A stretch of DNA of 64,000 bases. Origin: an uncultured Acidobacteriota bacterium. Lineage in GTDB: Bacteria > Acidobacteriota > Terriglobia > Bryobacterales > Bryobacteraceae. Of this stretch, positions 24,952 through 34,652 are shown piece after piece. The stretch's first letter is position 1, and each line of letters begins with the position of its first letter. The notes below the pieces were generated by a model that saw nothing but the letters and a program-made list of their open reading frames with translations, was not told the DNA's origin and made no database searches. The stretch lies in contig CADECY010000001.1 in assembly GCA_902825945.1 (NCBI GenBank), positions 1-64,000 of the forward strand, given 5' to 3'. A program made the translations under genes and the position numbers.

Positions 24952-27900
24952 ATGCGGTTCCTCAGCAGTTTAGCGTTCTGTCTCGGGTTCGTTTCAACGG
25001 TTTCCGGCGCGACGTTCGGCACGGTGGTGCCGATTACCGGCGGTGCCGCGGATTTCGTCATCGATGAAGCGCGGGGGCGGCTCTATCTGACGAACACCAA
25101 TTCCGACCGTGTCGAGGTCTACTCGATCGCGCAGCGCCGTTTCTTGACGCCGATCCGCGTAGAGTCGCAGCCATTGGGAATCGCGATGTCGCGCAATGGC
25201 GCGACGGTGTACGTGGCCTGTCACACCGGATCTTCGCTGATCGAGATCGACGCCGAGGCCTTGGCGGTCAGAAGCCGCGTGAGCCTGCCCGCGCGGCCCG
25301 AGGGCGTGGCCGTCGGGTTCGACGAGCGGGTGTTGATCACGACGGTGGGAACGGGCCAAGGCAACGCCTTCAACGTGCTTCTGCTCTACACACCGAACGC
25401 CGGCCCCGGAGAGCAGACCATCTCCGCGGTGCCCGTGGCTCCGCCAGCCCCCGCCAACCCGCTGCTGCCGCCGAATAACTTCGGACGGGGCGGATTGATC
25501 AGCCGCAGCTTTCTCGACTCGAGCCGTGACGGCCGGTTCATCATCGGCATGAACGTGCCGAATGCGCAGGCTCGCGCGGTGTTCGTCTATGAAGTCGCCA
25601 GCGGAACCGTGCTGCGCAGCCGCACGATCGCCGGTGTGTCGTCGGTCTTGTCGGTGGCACCGGATGGGTCGAAGTTCATGGCCGGACTGACGCTGTTCGA
25701 CACCGAGAGCCTGACGATTCTCGCGCAGCAAAACGCGGCCAATGCGCCGTATCCGTTCCCGCAGGGTACCAACTTCAATCTCCAGCAGAATCAAGGCGGC
25801 AGCGTCTTCACACCGGATGGCGGCAGGATTTACTCGGCGTTCAACTTCGTCCCCGTCCAAAATCCGCCGGCACGGCCCAACGTCAGCCAGTTGATGATCA
25901 GCGACCCGGACAACCTGTTGATCGAAACGGGAATTCAGCTCAGTGAGAACATCGCGGGCAAGATCGATATCACCACGGATGGAGCGACGATCTACGCGCT
26001 GTCGGAGTCTGGCTTCCTGATCATCCCCATTTCGCAGCTCCGCGACAATCCGGTCGCGGAAGTGGAGTCGGCAGCCAAGCTGTTGACCAACGATCAGTGC
26101 GGCGTGTTCGCCGATCAACGTACGGGCGTGATTGCCGTTCGCAACGGCGGCCGCGGCCGCATCACCGCACAGGCCCAACTTCTGCAGACGGCTCCGGCAG
26201 GTCCCGCCGGACTGGGCGGAATTGGCGGACCCGGTGGCGGTCTGCCCGGCGGCGGCGCGATCATCATCATTCCGCCGATTCCGCTGCCTGGCGCGGGAGC
26301 GGGTGGCGGTGTTGGCGGTGGCGGAGCGGTGGGAGGCGGCGCAGCGGCCGCCGGCAACAACGCGCAGAACGCGGTTCTCACGACCGCGCCTCGCAGCCGG
26401 ACCATCCCTACTCCGGATGGCGTGAACTTCGAGTTCACCTTCAACCCCATCAACCGGTCGCTCGGCACGATCTCGCCGACGCACACCTACACGATCCAGT
26501 CGAACGAAGCGGTCAACATCCCGAGCGCCGTTCGGATTTTCCAGAACAATCGAAACACCGAATCCCGCGGCGACATCGTCGCCATGGATGCCGGGCTCTC
26601 GGCGAACGAAGGGCTGCTCGACGTCCTTCACGATCAGGCCCGCCAACGCGTCTACGTCGCCAACTCGGGCAAGAACCGGATCGAGGTGTTCGACACACGG
26701 GGCAAGACGCTGCTTGCGCCGATCAAGGTCGGGCAGTTGCCGCACTCGATGGCATTCTCGCCCGACGGTTTGTACCTCTACGTTGCCAACAGCGGCGCGG
26801 AGACGATCTCGGTAATCGACCTCGATTCCCGCGAGACCGTCGGCCGCATCCGCTTCCCCGCCACTCCCTTCAACAACAACGCGCCGCTGGTGCGGCCTGA
26901 GTTGATCGCCACCGGCTTACGCGGACCGCTCGTGCTGATGAGCGACGGCACGCTGTGGCGCATCGTGGGAGACCAGGCGGTGCCCCGGACGTTCAATACC
27001 GGCGTGATTCCGGTAACGCAGGGACGGCAGATCATCGCGGGTCCCGCTCGCACGATGGCGTCGAGCCCGGGCGGCGAGACGATCATGGTGCTCGCCAACA
27101 ACGGATTCGCCTACCTCTACGACGCCAATCAGGATGACTTCGTGGCGTCGCGCCAGGTAGTCGCGGCGCCGATCACGGGTTACTATGGTCCCGTCGCGGT
27201 GGGTCCGCGTGGTCAATACTACCTCGTGAACGGATTTGTGTTGAACGCGGCCCTGACCCAGATCGGCACGGCGGGAACGACGACCGCGCCCGGTCCGGTG
27301 CGGCCGGGACAGGCACCCGCCACGGTGACCCGGCCGGTTGCTTCGGTGGCGCCCGTTGGCGCAACCACCTTCGCGCGCTGGGTGCAGCCCGTGATCGCGC
27401 AGGGCGCCGCTAATGTCGTGCAAGGTCTGACCGACGCGGGTAACGTCGAAATCGTGGATGTGACCAATGCGCGCGTGATGGCCTTGGCGCCAACGCTCGA
27501 GCGTCCGCTGAGCACGCCGACGGGAAACCAGCGCGCCAATGTCGCGGGACGGTCGATGGCGGTGGACCCGGCCGGAAACACCGCCTACGTGTTGACCACC
27601 AGCGGACTCAGCGTGGTTCCGCTCGACGCGGTCCCCGCCCAGACGCGGCCAGCCGTCAACCAGAACGGCATCGTCAATGTCGCCAACCTACAGACCTCGA
27701 TGGCGCCGGGCAGTCTGATCTCGATCAACGGCCGCAATCTCGGCGGCTCCGCCCAGGTGCAGTCGCCCCCCTATCCCACCGCGCTCGGTGGCGCATGCGT
27801 CACGATCAACGACCGTCCGATTCCGCTGCTACTCAGCTCGACCCGCCAGATCAACGCGCAGATCCCGACCGATCTCGCGGCGGGCCGTTATACCGTAGTC

Positions 27901-28374
27901 GTCCGCAACACCGAACAGCGTTTGGCCGCGAATCCTTCTCCGATCACACTGACGAAGTACGCGCCCGCCGTGATGATGGAACAAGACACCAAGCGCGCGC
28001 TCGTCTTCCATGCCGACGGAAACCGCCCCGTAACGAAGGACGATCCGGCCAAGCGCGACCGGCCACTGCTGATGTACGCAATCGGACTCGGCGTGACCAA
28101 GGGGCCGCGCATCGTCGCCGGTGAGTCTGTCCCCGCGACCCCGGAGGCAGTTACCGATAAAGCCGAGGTGTTCTTCGGAGATCCGCGGATGGCGCAGAGC
28201 GCGGTGATCGTCGATTGGTCCGGACTCGTTCCGGGCTTCGCCGGTCTCTATCAGTTGCAGCTTCGCGTGCCCGGATTCCATGGCCGTGGCGACGCGTTGC
28301 CCGTCAGCATTCGCATCGGCGGCGTTTCGAGCCCGATCACGGGAACCAACGTCCCGCTCGTCGCGGTCGACTGA
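24952..28374 (+). CDS. Exported YVTN beta-propeller protein with Solibacter-type C-terminal domain
   Basis: 1140 residues. Signal peptide ends near VSGATFG. Two propeller blocks carry YVTN-type repeats: about 25-390 (RLYLTNTNSDRVEVYSIA, YVACHTGSSLIEID) and about 540-890 (VYVANSGKNRIEVFD, LYLYVANSGAETISVIDL). They are joined by a Gly-rich linker at about 420-470 (GGPGGGLPGG, GGGVGGGGAVGGG). The last ~240 residues (VNVANLQTSMAPGSLISING, LGGACVTINDRPIPLLLS, INAQIPTDLAAGRYTVVV, YAIGLGVTKG, GLYQLQLRVP) match what I know of the TIGR03437 Solibacter C-terminal domain. Function unknown; surface binding or display is the usual guess. The stop is followed one base later by the next ATG. Confidence 0.85.
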   Translation: MRFLSSLAFCLGFVSTVSGATFGTVVPITGGAADFVIDEARGRLYLTNTNSDRVEVYSIAQRRFLTPIRVESQPLGIAMSRNGATVYVACHTGSSLIEIDAEALAVRSRVSLPARPEGVAVGFDERVLITTVGTGQGNAFNVLLLYTPNAGPGEQTISAVPVAPPAPANPLLPPNNFGRGGLISRSFLDSSRDGRFIIGMNVPNAQARAVFVYEVASGTVLRSRTIAGVSSVLSVAPDGSKFMAGLTLFDTESLTILAQQNAANAPYPFPQGTNFNLQQNQGGSVFTPDGGRIYSAFNFVPVQNPPARPNVSQLMISDPDNLLIETGIQLSENIAGKIDITTDGATIYALSESGFLIIPISQLRDNPVAEVESAAKLLTNDQCGVFADQRTGVIAVRNGGRGRITAQAQLLQTAPAGPAGLGGIGGPGGGLPGGGAIIIIPPIPLPGAGAGGGVGGGGAVGGGAAAAGNNAQNAVLTTAPRSRTIPTPDGVNFEFTFNPINRSLGTISPTHTYTIQSNEAVNIPSAVRIFQNNRNTESRGDIVAMDAGLSANEGLLDVLHDQARQRVYVANSGKNRIEVFDTRGKTLLAPIKVGQLPHSMAFSPDGLYLYVANSGAETISVIDLDSRETVGRIRFPATPFNNNAPLVRPELIATGLRGPLVLMSDGTLWRIVGDQAVPRTFNTGVIPVTQGRQIIAGPARTMASSPGGETIMVLANNGFAYLYDANQDDFVASRQVVAAPITGYYGPVAVGPRGQYYLVNGFVLNAALTQIGTAGTTTAPGPVRPGQAPATVTRPVASVAPVGATTFARWVQPVIAQGAANVVQGLTDAGNVEIVDVTNARVMALAPTLERPLSTPTGNQRANVAGRSMAVDPAGNTAYVLTTSGLSVVPLDAVPAQTRPAVNQNGIVNVANLQTSMAPGSLISINGRNLGGSAQVQSPPYPTALGGACVTINDRPIPLLLSSTRQINAQIPTDLAAGRYTVVVRNTEQRLAANPSPITLTKYAPAVMMEQDTKRALVFHADGNRPVTKDDPAKRDRPLLMYAIGLGVTKGPRIVAGESVPATPEAVTDKAEVFFGDPRMAQSAVIVDWSGLVPGFAGLYQLQLRVPGFHGRGDALPVSIRIGGVSSPITGTNVPLVAVD

Positions 28375-28375
28375 G

Positions 28376-28630
28376 ATGGATTGCCGCCCTGGCTGCGGCG
28401 CTTGTTGCATCGCTCCGTCGATCTCGTCGCCGATTCCGGGAATGCCGAACGGCAAACCCGCGGGCGTGCGGTGCGCGCAGCTCTCGGCCGAGGAGAGATG
28501 CCTGCTGTTCGGAGATACACGCCGGCCAGCCGTGTGCGTGAGTCTGCGGCCTTCTCCCGAGATGTGCGGCACGACCCGCGCGGAGGCGATCCACTACTTC
28601 GAGATCCTCGAAGCAACTACGGCACGATGA
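28376..28630 (+). CDS. YkgJ-family cysteine cluster protein (CxxxCxxCC)
   Basis: 84 residues starting one base after the YVTN gene stop. The N-terminus MDCRPGCGACCIAP gives the CxxxCxxCC signature of PF03692, with further cysteines in VRCAQL, RCLLF and MCGTTR, consistent with a bound metal ion (zinc or iron-sulfur). The E. coli relative is small and uncharacterised. The last 14 bases overlap the 3' end of the convergent cyclophilin gene. Confidence 0.8.
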   Translation: MDCRPGCGACCIAPSISSPIPGMPNGKPAGVRCAQLSAEERCLLFGDTRRPAVCVSLRPSPEMCGTTRAEAIHYFEILEATTAR

Positions 28631-29237
28631 CGGCTTTGGTTACGTAGTCGAGCTGCGGGAAGCTCCGCTTCAGATAGGCGTTGCCGAGCTTGATGATTTG
28701 CGGTTGGCTCGGCTTGTCGCCAGAAGGCCATAGCTTGGTGAAAACGCCGATCCCCGAGATCACGTCGCCGAACGGCGGAAAGCCGCGATCGAGCGACTTG
28801 TTGTCCTTCATGTTGACGTAGATCTGCGTGCTCCGGCTGTTGGCGCCGTCGGCGGTGAAGGCAACGAGTCCGAGCTGGTTCGATTGCTTGGTGGGCTCGT
28901 CTTTCAACGTCGCCTTCTCCCATTTCGCCTGAACCGCTGGATTCCCGTTGATGCCCCACTGCGCGACGAAACCGGTGTGCACGCGGTGGAATCCGGTGCC
29001 GTCGTAGAAGCCGTTCTTGACGAGGTTGTAGAAGCGGTCGGCGCCGAGCGGCGCCCACGCACGAGTGACCAGGATGACGAATTCGCCCTTGGGCGTCGTG
29101 AACTTCGCCTTGAATTTCTCCGGGGCTTTTTCGGTGAGCTTCGACGGATCCATGAGCTTGGCGGCGTTCGCCTGGGCGAACAAGAATCCGGTGGAAGATG
29201 CGATCAGCGCGGCGAGGCGAAGAGCGGACATGGGCAT
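28617..29237 (-). CDS. Exported cyclophilin-type peptidyl-prolyl isomerase
   Basis: About 206 residues, probably periplasmic. A signal peptide (SALRLAALIASSTGFLFAQA) precedes a cyclophilin domain with FTTPKGEFVILV, ADRFYNLVKNGFYDGTGFHR, the active-site block FVAQWGINGNP, STQIYVNMKDN and FPPFGDVISG. In canonical cyclophilins the FHRV-x-FVAQGGD region is conserved; here QWG replaces QGG, as in other bacterial exported members. The start may be ATG 29237 or 29231. Likely helps fold the many exported proteins of this organism. Confidence 0.88.
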   Translation of the reverse strand: MPMSALRLAALIASSTGFLFAQANAAKLMDPSKLTEKAPEKFKAKFTTPKGEFVILVTRAWAPLGADRFYNLVKNGFYDGTGFHRVHTGFVAQWGINGNPAVQAKWEKATLKDEPTKQSNQLGLVAFTADGANSRSTQIYVNMKDNKSLDRGFPPFGDVISGIGVFTKLWPSGDKPSQPQIIKLGNAYLKRSFPQLDYVTKAVIVP

Positions 29238-29327
29238 TATTATCGCCGAATTCTCGCGGAGAGGTGCTGGCGTTGGCAGCGCTTCATTTGCAGTGTCACC
29301 AAGGGAACCATCCAATGCCGCGATAGG

Positions 29328-30137
29328 TCACGTACCGGGACACCGGATTGCGGCTCCTGGATGCCAGTGGTAATTCTCGGCCCAGCGCCGTTTGATGGGG
29401 TTCGCATCCGGCGCGGGCACAATTGCCGCGCCTTCGCGCCGTACCTCTTCGTTCATCCCTGGATCCCGATAGGCGAGCATCGCGCGTGCTTCATCGCCGG
29501 CCGACCAGTAGCCCGGCTCCTCATTGGCATCTCCGGTCAGCGGACGGAGCGCGCCGGTCACCTCCTCGTGATAGGAAGGGTAGCCGTACGTGCTGCATCC
29601 GAGTCCGAACACCGCCCAGAAGCAAACGCCCGGGTCCGGATGCAGGAGGCATCGCAGATAGGATTCCACCGTCTCACGGCGCGAACGCTGACAGCTGAGC
29701 GTATCCGCTGCTTTGCTTCGAACCTGGAGTGTCTCGCCCTCACGCTCCATCGTCTCGATCATCAACCCGCGGCTGGCGCGCCCACGAAGGGTACCGAGCA
29801 CCTGTACCACAGCGATCCGCAGGATCTCGTCTGAGCTCGTGCGGAGGATTGTCGCGAAGGCATTGACCTCCGCGCGGGGACGTTCGCACGTGTCAAGGTG
29901 CAAAGCATTGGAAAGATCGAGCGCCGCATTGCCGTCGCAGTCGAGCAATTGCGCGTACAGCGGCCCCAACGGATCTCGCTGCCGCTTGTCGAACGAGAGC
30001 AACCGGGCCGCCAGGACTCGCAATCGCGAGTCCGCTGAACGATCGCGCACAAGCGCCGGCAGTGCCAAGGGCTCGAGTCCGCGAATACCGAAAATCCGGA
30101 GCGCTTTTCGTATCTGCCGCTGGATCCGTAACCGCAT
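29328..30137 (-). CDS. HEAT-repeat protein, function unknown
   Basis: 269 residues, no signal peptide. Several ~30-residue helical pairs fit HEAT repeats: LVRDRSADSRLRVLAARLL, RTSSDEILRIAVVQVLGTL and LHPDPGVCFWAVFGLG. The C-terminal part has a Trp/Pro-rich segment (RRWAENYHWHPG). ATG at 30137 is preferred to the GTG at 30143 because GAGG lies seven bases before it. It probably serves as a binding scaffold. Not obviously in an operon with its neighbours. Confidence 0.6.
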   Translation of the reverse strand: MRLRIQRQIRKALRIFGIRGLEPLALPALVRDRSADSRLRVLAARLLSFDKRQRDPLGPLYAQLLDCDGNAALDLSNALHLDTCERPRAEVNAFATILRTSSDEILRIAVVQVLGTLRGRASRGLMIETMEREGETLQVRSKAADTLSCQRSRRETVESYLRCLLHPDPGVCFWAVFGLGCSTYGYPSYHEEVTGALRPLTGDANEEPGYWSAGDEARAMLAYRDPGMNEEVRREGAAIVPAPDANPIKRRWAENYHWHPGAAIRCPGT

Positions 30138-30210
30138 GCTCACGCCTCGGCACGGATCACAGCCAATCTCCCTATGAGCGATTCAAAGCCACGCCGAACG
30201 CCTCGAAGAG

Positions 30211-31473
30211 CTATGTCCGAGACTGCTCGAGCGTGTCGAACAGCATGTCGAGGTCGGACCGGCGTGTGTGGATATGACAGGAGACTCGCAATCGCTCTCC
30301 CCCCACGATCCACATCTTCCGCTTCGAACAAAGCTCGTTGAACTTCTTTCTATCGATGCCCGGCATCAGGAATGTCACGAGCGACCCGTACATGCGATCG
30401 TCATCCGGCGTGAGCAGCTTCAGGTACGAGAGCTTCGATGCGCGCTCGCGCACCGACTTCGCCAATTCGTGAATGCGCGAGAAGATGCGCTCCGGCCCGA
30501 TCGCGTTCGCGAATCGCACTCCCGCGGTCATGCCCTCGAAGATCGCGCGGTTGTTGGTGCCCACTCCCATGAAGCGCGCGCCCTTGCGATCCCGCTGATC
30601 CCAGCCGGCGGTGACGATCGACGGCCACAACCGGTCGAGCGCTTCGGGCCGGCCCCACAGGATTCCGCAGCCCGCGGGCGCGAACATCCACTTGTGCGGA
30701 CTCCCGGCGTAATAGTCGCAACCGAGCTGATCGATCCGCATCGCGATCTGACCGTTCATGTGCGCGCCATCGACCACGGTGGTGACGCCTTTGGCGCGGG
30801 CCGCATCGCAGATCTGACGAACCGGCAGCACCAGTCCGGTGGCCGTCGTAATGCCGCTGAAGAAGAGCACGCGCGTGCGCGGACCAATCGCTGAGATCAG
30901 CCGGTCCGCGATTTCCTCCGGACTCTTCGGCGGCAACGCGATCGGCACTTCGCGAACCTCTACCCCGAAGCGCGCCTTCTTCAAGGCCCAGCCTGCCTTG
31001 CCGCTGCCGTGCTCCTGATCGGTCATGATGACCTCGTCGCCCGCTTTGAGATCGATGCCCGCGGCGATGGTCGAGAGCGCTTCGGTCGCGTTGTGCATGA
31101 ATGCGAGGCCGTCCCGGTCACATCCCAGATACTTCGCCATCTCCTCCCGATGGGTGTCGAGAGCTTCGTAGCCCCAGCGCGGATACTCACCGTCGGGCAT
31201 CATCATCGCGGCGCCTCTGTGCAGAAAGTCACCCACGGCTTGCAGCACCGGCATCGGAGCAACACCGAGGCTGCCGTTGTTGAGGAAGACGCGCCACTCC
31301 GGCAGCACGAACTGCTCTTTGCGGATACGGAGCCAATACTTGTCGGCGTCCTTCTCCACGAGTTTCGAGTCAGGCAGGGGCATCGCCGCGCGCGCGGCAG
31401 CCGCAACGGGAAGTCCGGTGAGCATCGCGGCCACACGGAACGCGTCACGACGATGGAAACGGCTTGTCAACAT
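30211..31473 (-). CDS. Exported class V aminotransferase-fold PLP enzyme (Tat signal)
   Basis: 420 residues. The N-terminus has HRRDAF followed by a hydrophobic stretch ending AAAARA, which fits a twin-arginine signal, so the folded holoenzyme is probably exported. The class V fold is clear: FLNNGSLG, FMHNATEALSTIAAGI, TDQEHGSG, FFSGITTATGLVLPV, DGAHMNGQ (PLP-ring Asp) and SPHKWMFAPAG with the Schiff-base Lys. It resembles isopenicillin-N-epimerase/cysteine-desulfurase-like members found in acidobacterial genomes; substrate unknown. ATG at 31473 puts the twin arginines near residue 8; an in-frame start at 31500 is possible. Confidence 0.85.
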   Translation of the reverse strand: MLTSRFHRRDAFRVAAMLTGLPVAAAARAAMPLPDSKLVEKDADKYWLRIRKEQFVLPEWRVFLNNGSLGVAPMPVLQAVGDFLHRGAAMMMPDGEYPRWGYEALDTHREEMAKYLGCDRDGLAFMHNATEALSTIAAGIDLKAGDEVIMTDQEHGSGKAGWALKKARFGVEVREVPIALPPKSPEEIADRLISAIGPRTRVLFFSGITTATGLVLPVRQICDAARAKGVTTVVDGAHMNGQIAMRIDQLGCDYYAGSPHKWMFAPAGCGILWGRPEALDRLWPSIVTAGWDQRDRKGARFMGVGTNNRAIFEGMTAGVRFANAIGPERIFSRIHELAKSVRERASKLSYLKLLTPDDDRMYGSLVTFLMPGIDRKKFNELCSKRKMWIVGGERLRVSCHIHTRRSDLDMLFDTLEQSRT

Positions 31474-31711
31474 CGGCCTCAGGATACCGCACCTGCGCAT
31501 CGGCGGCTATTCGGCGTCCCCGGCGGCCTCGCAGGCGGCGCCGAATGGCCGAAGGAAGACTAAACGCCGGCCGGCAAGCGGTATCCGAAGACCAGCACCA
31601 GCCAGGCGAATCGCGCATCGATCGCGCGACCAACGGGTTTCAGGCCGGCCGATTCGTCACAGTCTCCCGGCTCAGATAGAGGGTCATCCACGAAAATCAG
31701 GAGCTGATCAC

Positions 31712-32875
31712 TCAGCCTTTGAACGAAATCCGCCAGATCCGGTTGTTGCCGTCCTCGCTCACCAGCAGACTTCCATCCGGAAGCTGCAGCAGACCCACCG
31801 GGCGGCCCCACACTTCCTTCGCATCCTCACCGTCCATCCAGCCGGACAGAAAATCCTCGGGTGATCCGGCGGGTTTGCCACCCTTGAACGGCACGAATAC
31901 GACCGCGTAGCCGATCCGTTTGGCGCGATTCGAGGAGCCGCGATAGGCGAGGAAGGCGCCATTCCGATACTTCGCCGGAAACGCCTTGCCCGTGTAAAAG
32001 ATGAAGTCCATCACCGCGGCGTGCGCGGGCAGCAGCATGTCGGGCGCGATCGTCTTCTTGACCAGATCGGGAGCTTGGCCCTTGAGGCGCGGCTCCTCGT
32101 TCGGTCCGAGATAGGCGTACGGCCAGCCGTAGAAGGCGCCGGACTTCACTTCGGTGAAGTAGTCGGGCACGAGCCCGTCGCCGAGTCCGTCGCGTTCTTG
32201 TACCGTCGTCCAGAGCTTGCCGCTTTGCGGATTCCAGCGAATGCTCACCGGATTCCGCAAGCCCTTGGCGAGGATCTGGCGGCCCGATCCATCGAGGTTG
32301 TAGATATTGATCGCGGCGCGATCCTCGGGATCGCCGGCGTCGGCGTTCGAACCCGAACCCACGGATACGTAAATCTTTTCGCCCTTCTTGTCGAGCACCA
32401 TGGATCGGGTCCAGTGACCTTTGCCGTAGCCCTTCAGAGGAATGATCGCCTCTGCGGCGCCGGGCTGAAGCGTCCCCGGATCGAACGCGTAGCGCTTGAT
32501 CGCCTCCGCTTCGGAGACATAAAGGTAGCCCTTGTGGAACGCCATTCCGAACGGGCGGTCGAGTCCCGTCAGGATCTGCTTCTTCGACTTGTCTGCCATC
32601 AGCGCCCAGACGCTGCCCTTCGGCACCGCGTCGGTCACCAGGATGGTGCCGCCTGGAAGCTGGATCATGTAGCGCGGCTTCTGGAACCCACTCGCGTACT
32701 CCTCCGCTGAGAATCCGGCGGGCAGGCGCAGTCTCCGTTCACCTTGCGCGACCACTTTCGGTGGATTCGGGGTGGACGGCGTGTGGAACGGCGGCGGCAA
32801 CTGGACCTTCGGTCCTTCTGCGAGTGCCAACGCGGCGAGGCCGCAAACGATCGCAAACAGGGAGCGTTTCTTCAT
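31712..32875 (-). CDS. Exported PQQ-dependent sugar dehydrogenase-like (sorbosone dehydrogenase) protein
   Basis: 387 residues. Signal peptide MKKRSLFAIVCGLAALALA, then a six-bladed propeller of the glucose/sorbosone dehydrogenase family: LPAGFSAEEYASGF, PRYMIQLPGGTILVTDA, RPFGMAFHKGYLYVSE, the GHWTRSMVLDKKGEKIYVS block that holds the catalytic-type His, KGLRNPVSIRWNP, YGWPYAYLG and LLQLPDGSLLVSEDGNNRIWR. It would oxidise a sugar in the periplasm with pyrroloquinoline quinone. Many paralogues in soil bacteria have unknown substrates. The 240 bases before it, between its stop and the aminotransferase start, show nothing supportable. Confidence 0.85.
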   Translation of the reverse strand: MKKRSLFAIVCGLAALALAEGPKVQLPPPFHTPSTPNPPKVVAQGERRLRLPAGFSAEEYASGFQKPRYMIQLPGGTILVTDAVPKGSVWALMADKSKKQILTGLDRPFGMAFHKGYLYVSEAEAIKRYAFDPGTLQPGAAEAIIPLKGYGKGHWTRSMVLDKKGEKIYVSVGSGSNADAGDPEDRAAINIYNLDGSGRQILAKGLRNPVSIRWNPQSGKLWTTVQERDGLGDGLVPDYFTEVKSGAFYGWPYAYLGPNEEPRLKGQAPDLVKKTIAPDMLLPAHAAVMDFIFYTGKAFPAKYRNGAFLAYRGSSNRAKRIGYAVVFVPFKGGKPAGSPEDFLSGWMDGEDAKEVWGRPVGLLQLPDGSLLVSEDGNNRIWRISFKG

Positions 32876-32919
32876 GGGTCGATTCTCCAGGAAGACGCCA
32901 GTTTATCAAAGGACTTGGT

Positions 32920-33984
32920 TCAGCGGCTCAACAGTTCGAGCAGATAGTCGCTCGCCTCTTTCGATTTCATGCCGGAAAGCGCGCGCACGATTTCCTTCTT
33001 CACCGCCGGATTCGATTCCTTGCGCGCGAGCTCGATCAGCCCCTGTGCGTCGCCGAGACCGGCGAGTTCGTGGGCCGCGGCCTCGCGTAACGATGCGTCT
33101 TTTTCGTTCATCGCCACTTCGAGCAAGCGCTCGCGGGCCTTGTGGCGCGAATAGGCGCTCAGGATCTGCCGTTTGATCGCCGCATCGCCGCTTGACGCAT
33201 AAATCCGCGCGAGGACCGTTGGTGTCTCCTTGTCACGGGATTGCCCGAGGTAGCGCACGGCATAGTATTGCATGTCGGGATTCGCGTTCTGCCCCTGCGC
33301 GAGTTGCACGAGCGTCTCGCGAGCCTGCGGCGACGGAATCTGCGCCAGCACGAACAGCGCGCGCTGGCGCAGTTTCGGAGACCCGGGTCCCGCGACGATT
33401 TTCTGGAGCATGGGGAGTGCGCGCTCGGGCTCGCTGTTGACGAGTCCGTTGATCGCGTAGAGCTTGATCTCCTCGTTCTGGAGCGTCTCGGGTGAGACGG
33501 GTTCGCCCGAAGACTGGCGGACCTCCACGGCGAGCGCTTCCGCGTCGTTCGACCATCGGCTCTGCGGGTGTTCGGCCCTCAGGCGCGTGAGTGTGGCGAG
33601 CGCCGCGTCCTTGCGTCCGGCCTTGTGTTGCGCCCATGCCTTCCAGTAGAGCGCGCCGTCGGCTTTCGGCCCCTTCTTCGACGCCTCCTCGAAACGCTGA
33701 ATGGCCTCTTCCCAAGCGCCCCGGTAGAGCGCTGAACTACCCCGCCCGTAAGCGTCGCCTCCTGGCCGGAAATCCGGTCCCCAAGCCACGTGCGGCTGGG
33801 TGCGCAACTTGCCGTCAAGCTGCATCCGCATCCGCTGCCGTTCAGGATGAGCATCCGTCAAGGCGCGAAGCCTCGACCGGAGGGCTTCGGCGGCTGCATC
33901 GGCCATGACATCGCCCGGCTGTGGCGTTGGATCCTGCGCGAGCGCCGTGAGAGCGAGCACAAGGGAGGATAAGACAAATTTCAT
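32920..33984 (-). CDS. Exported TPR/HEAT-repeat protein co-transcribed with an ECF sigma system
   Basis: 354 residues. Signal peptide MKFVLSSLVLALTALAQ. The region 75-150 contains TPR-like pairs (ALYRGAWEEAIQRFEEASKK, ALYWKAWAQHKAGRKDAAL); the region 165-350 contains HEAT-type repeats (LRQRALFVLAQIPSPQARE, MQYYAVRYLGQS, IKRQILSAYSRHKARERLLE, LREAAAHELAGLGD, VKKEIVRALSGMKS). The ATG overlaps the anti-sigma stop by ATGA. The position suggests a periplasmic partner or target of the sigma/anti-sigma pair; this is inference. Confidence 0.8.
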   Translation of the reverse strand: MKFVLSSLVLALTALAQDPTPQPGDVMADAAAEALRSRLRALTDAHPERQRMRMQLDGKLRTQPHVAWGPDFRPGGDAYGRGSSALYRGAWEEAIQRFEEASKKGPKADGALYWKAWAQHKAGRKDAALATLTRLRAEHPQSRWSNDAEALAVEVRQSSGEPVSPETLQNEEIKLYAINGLVNSEPERALPMLQKIVAGPGSPKLRQRALFVLAQIPSPQARETLVQLAQGQNANPDMQYYAVRYLGQSRDKETPTVLARIYASSGDAAIKRQILSAYSRHKARERLLEVAMNEKDASLREAAAHELAGLGDAQGLIELARKESNPAVKKEIVRALSGMKSKEASDYLLELLSR

Positions 33985-34649
33985 AGGGAGTTCTCCATTT
34001 CAGGTTGGCGGGCTTCGACCTGGGATTCGATCACTTGTAGCCGGAACAGCAGGGCTTCTTCATCGATCTGGCGGCGTAGCGCTTCCGGATCCGCGCCGTG
34101 AACGGCCTCGAGCAGCACACGCTCGACGTCGGCGAGCAGAGTTTCATATGACACTTCCCCCGTTGACACCGCGGCTTGGCGGTACAGCCGGTTGGATTCG
34201 ATCAGGTCTTGGGCGAGTTCCGGTTGAACCGATGCATTCGCGATTTCGGTGACCACGATTCGCGCGCGTTCGAGATGCTGGCCGAGCGCGATCAGCAACA
34301 CCCGTTCGCGCGGAGTGGCCGCCGCGACAGGCGGCGGTCCGGCGGACTTGCGGCCAAGAAGGAATGCCAGCAAAAGCATCGCCGCGATCGCGCCAAGAGC
34401 GGCAGCGGAGCGCCAGCGGCTCGCGCGCGGCACAGGCGCTTGCTCGCGGATGGAGGCCCAGACACGCTGTTCGAGTCCGGGCGCGGCGGGCTCGAGATCA
34501 TCCGCGATCCGGTCGAGCGTGGCGCAAAGCTCGTCGAACGCCGCGCGGCAGCCGGCGCACTCGGAAAGGTGCGCCTTCGACGGCGCCGGGTCTTCGATTT
34601 CGCCGTAGTAGAGTAGGATCAGATCGGACTCGGGCAAGTGCGTGATCAC
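33981..34649 (-). CDS. Membrane anti-sigma factor with zinc-finger-type N-terminus
   Basis: 222 residues. The N-terminal HLSECAGCRAAF holds the H-x3-C-x2-C signature of zinc-binding anti-sigma domains (ZAS/zf-HC2), expected to bind the sigma factor encoded just upstream. One transmembrane helix (AAALGAIAAMLLLAFLLG, about 83-100) divides it from a helical periplasmic domain (about 110-222). It starts three bases after the sigma gene. Release of the sigma factor would follow an envelope signal, probably by proteolysis or metal/redox change. Confidence 0.85.
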   Translation of the reverse strand: MITHLPESDLILLYYGEIEDPAPSKAHLSECAGCRAAFDELCATLDRIADDLEPAAPGLEQRVWASIREQAPVPRASRWRSAAALGAIAAMLLLAFLLGRKSAGPPPVAAATPRERVLLIALGQHLERARIVVTEIANASVQPELAQDLIESNRLYRQAAVSTGEVSYETLLADVERVLLEAVHGADPEALRRQIDEEALLFRLQVIESQVEARQPEMENSL

Positions 34650-34652
34650 CGG

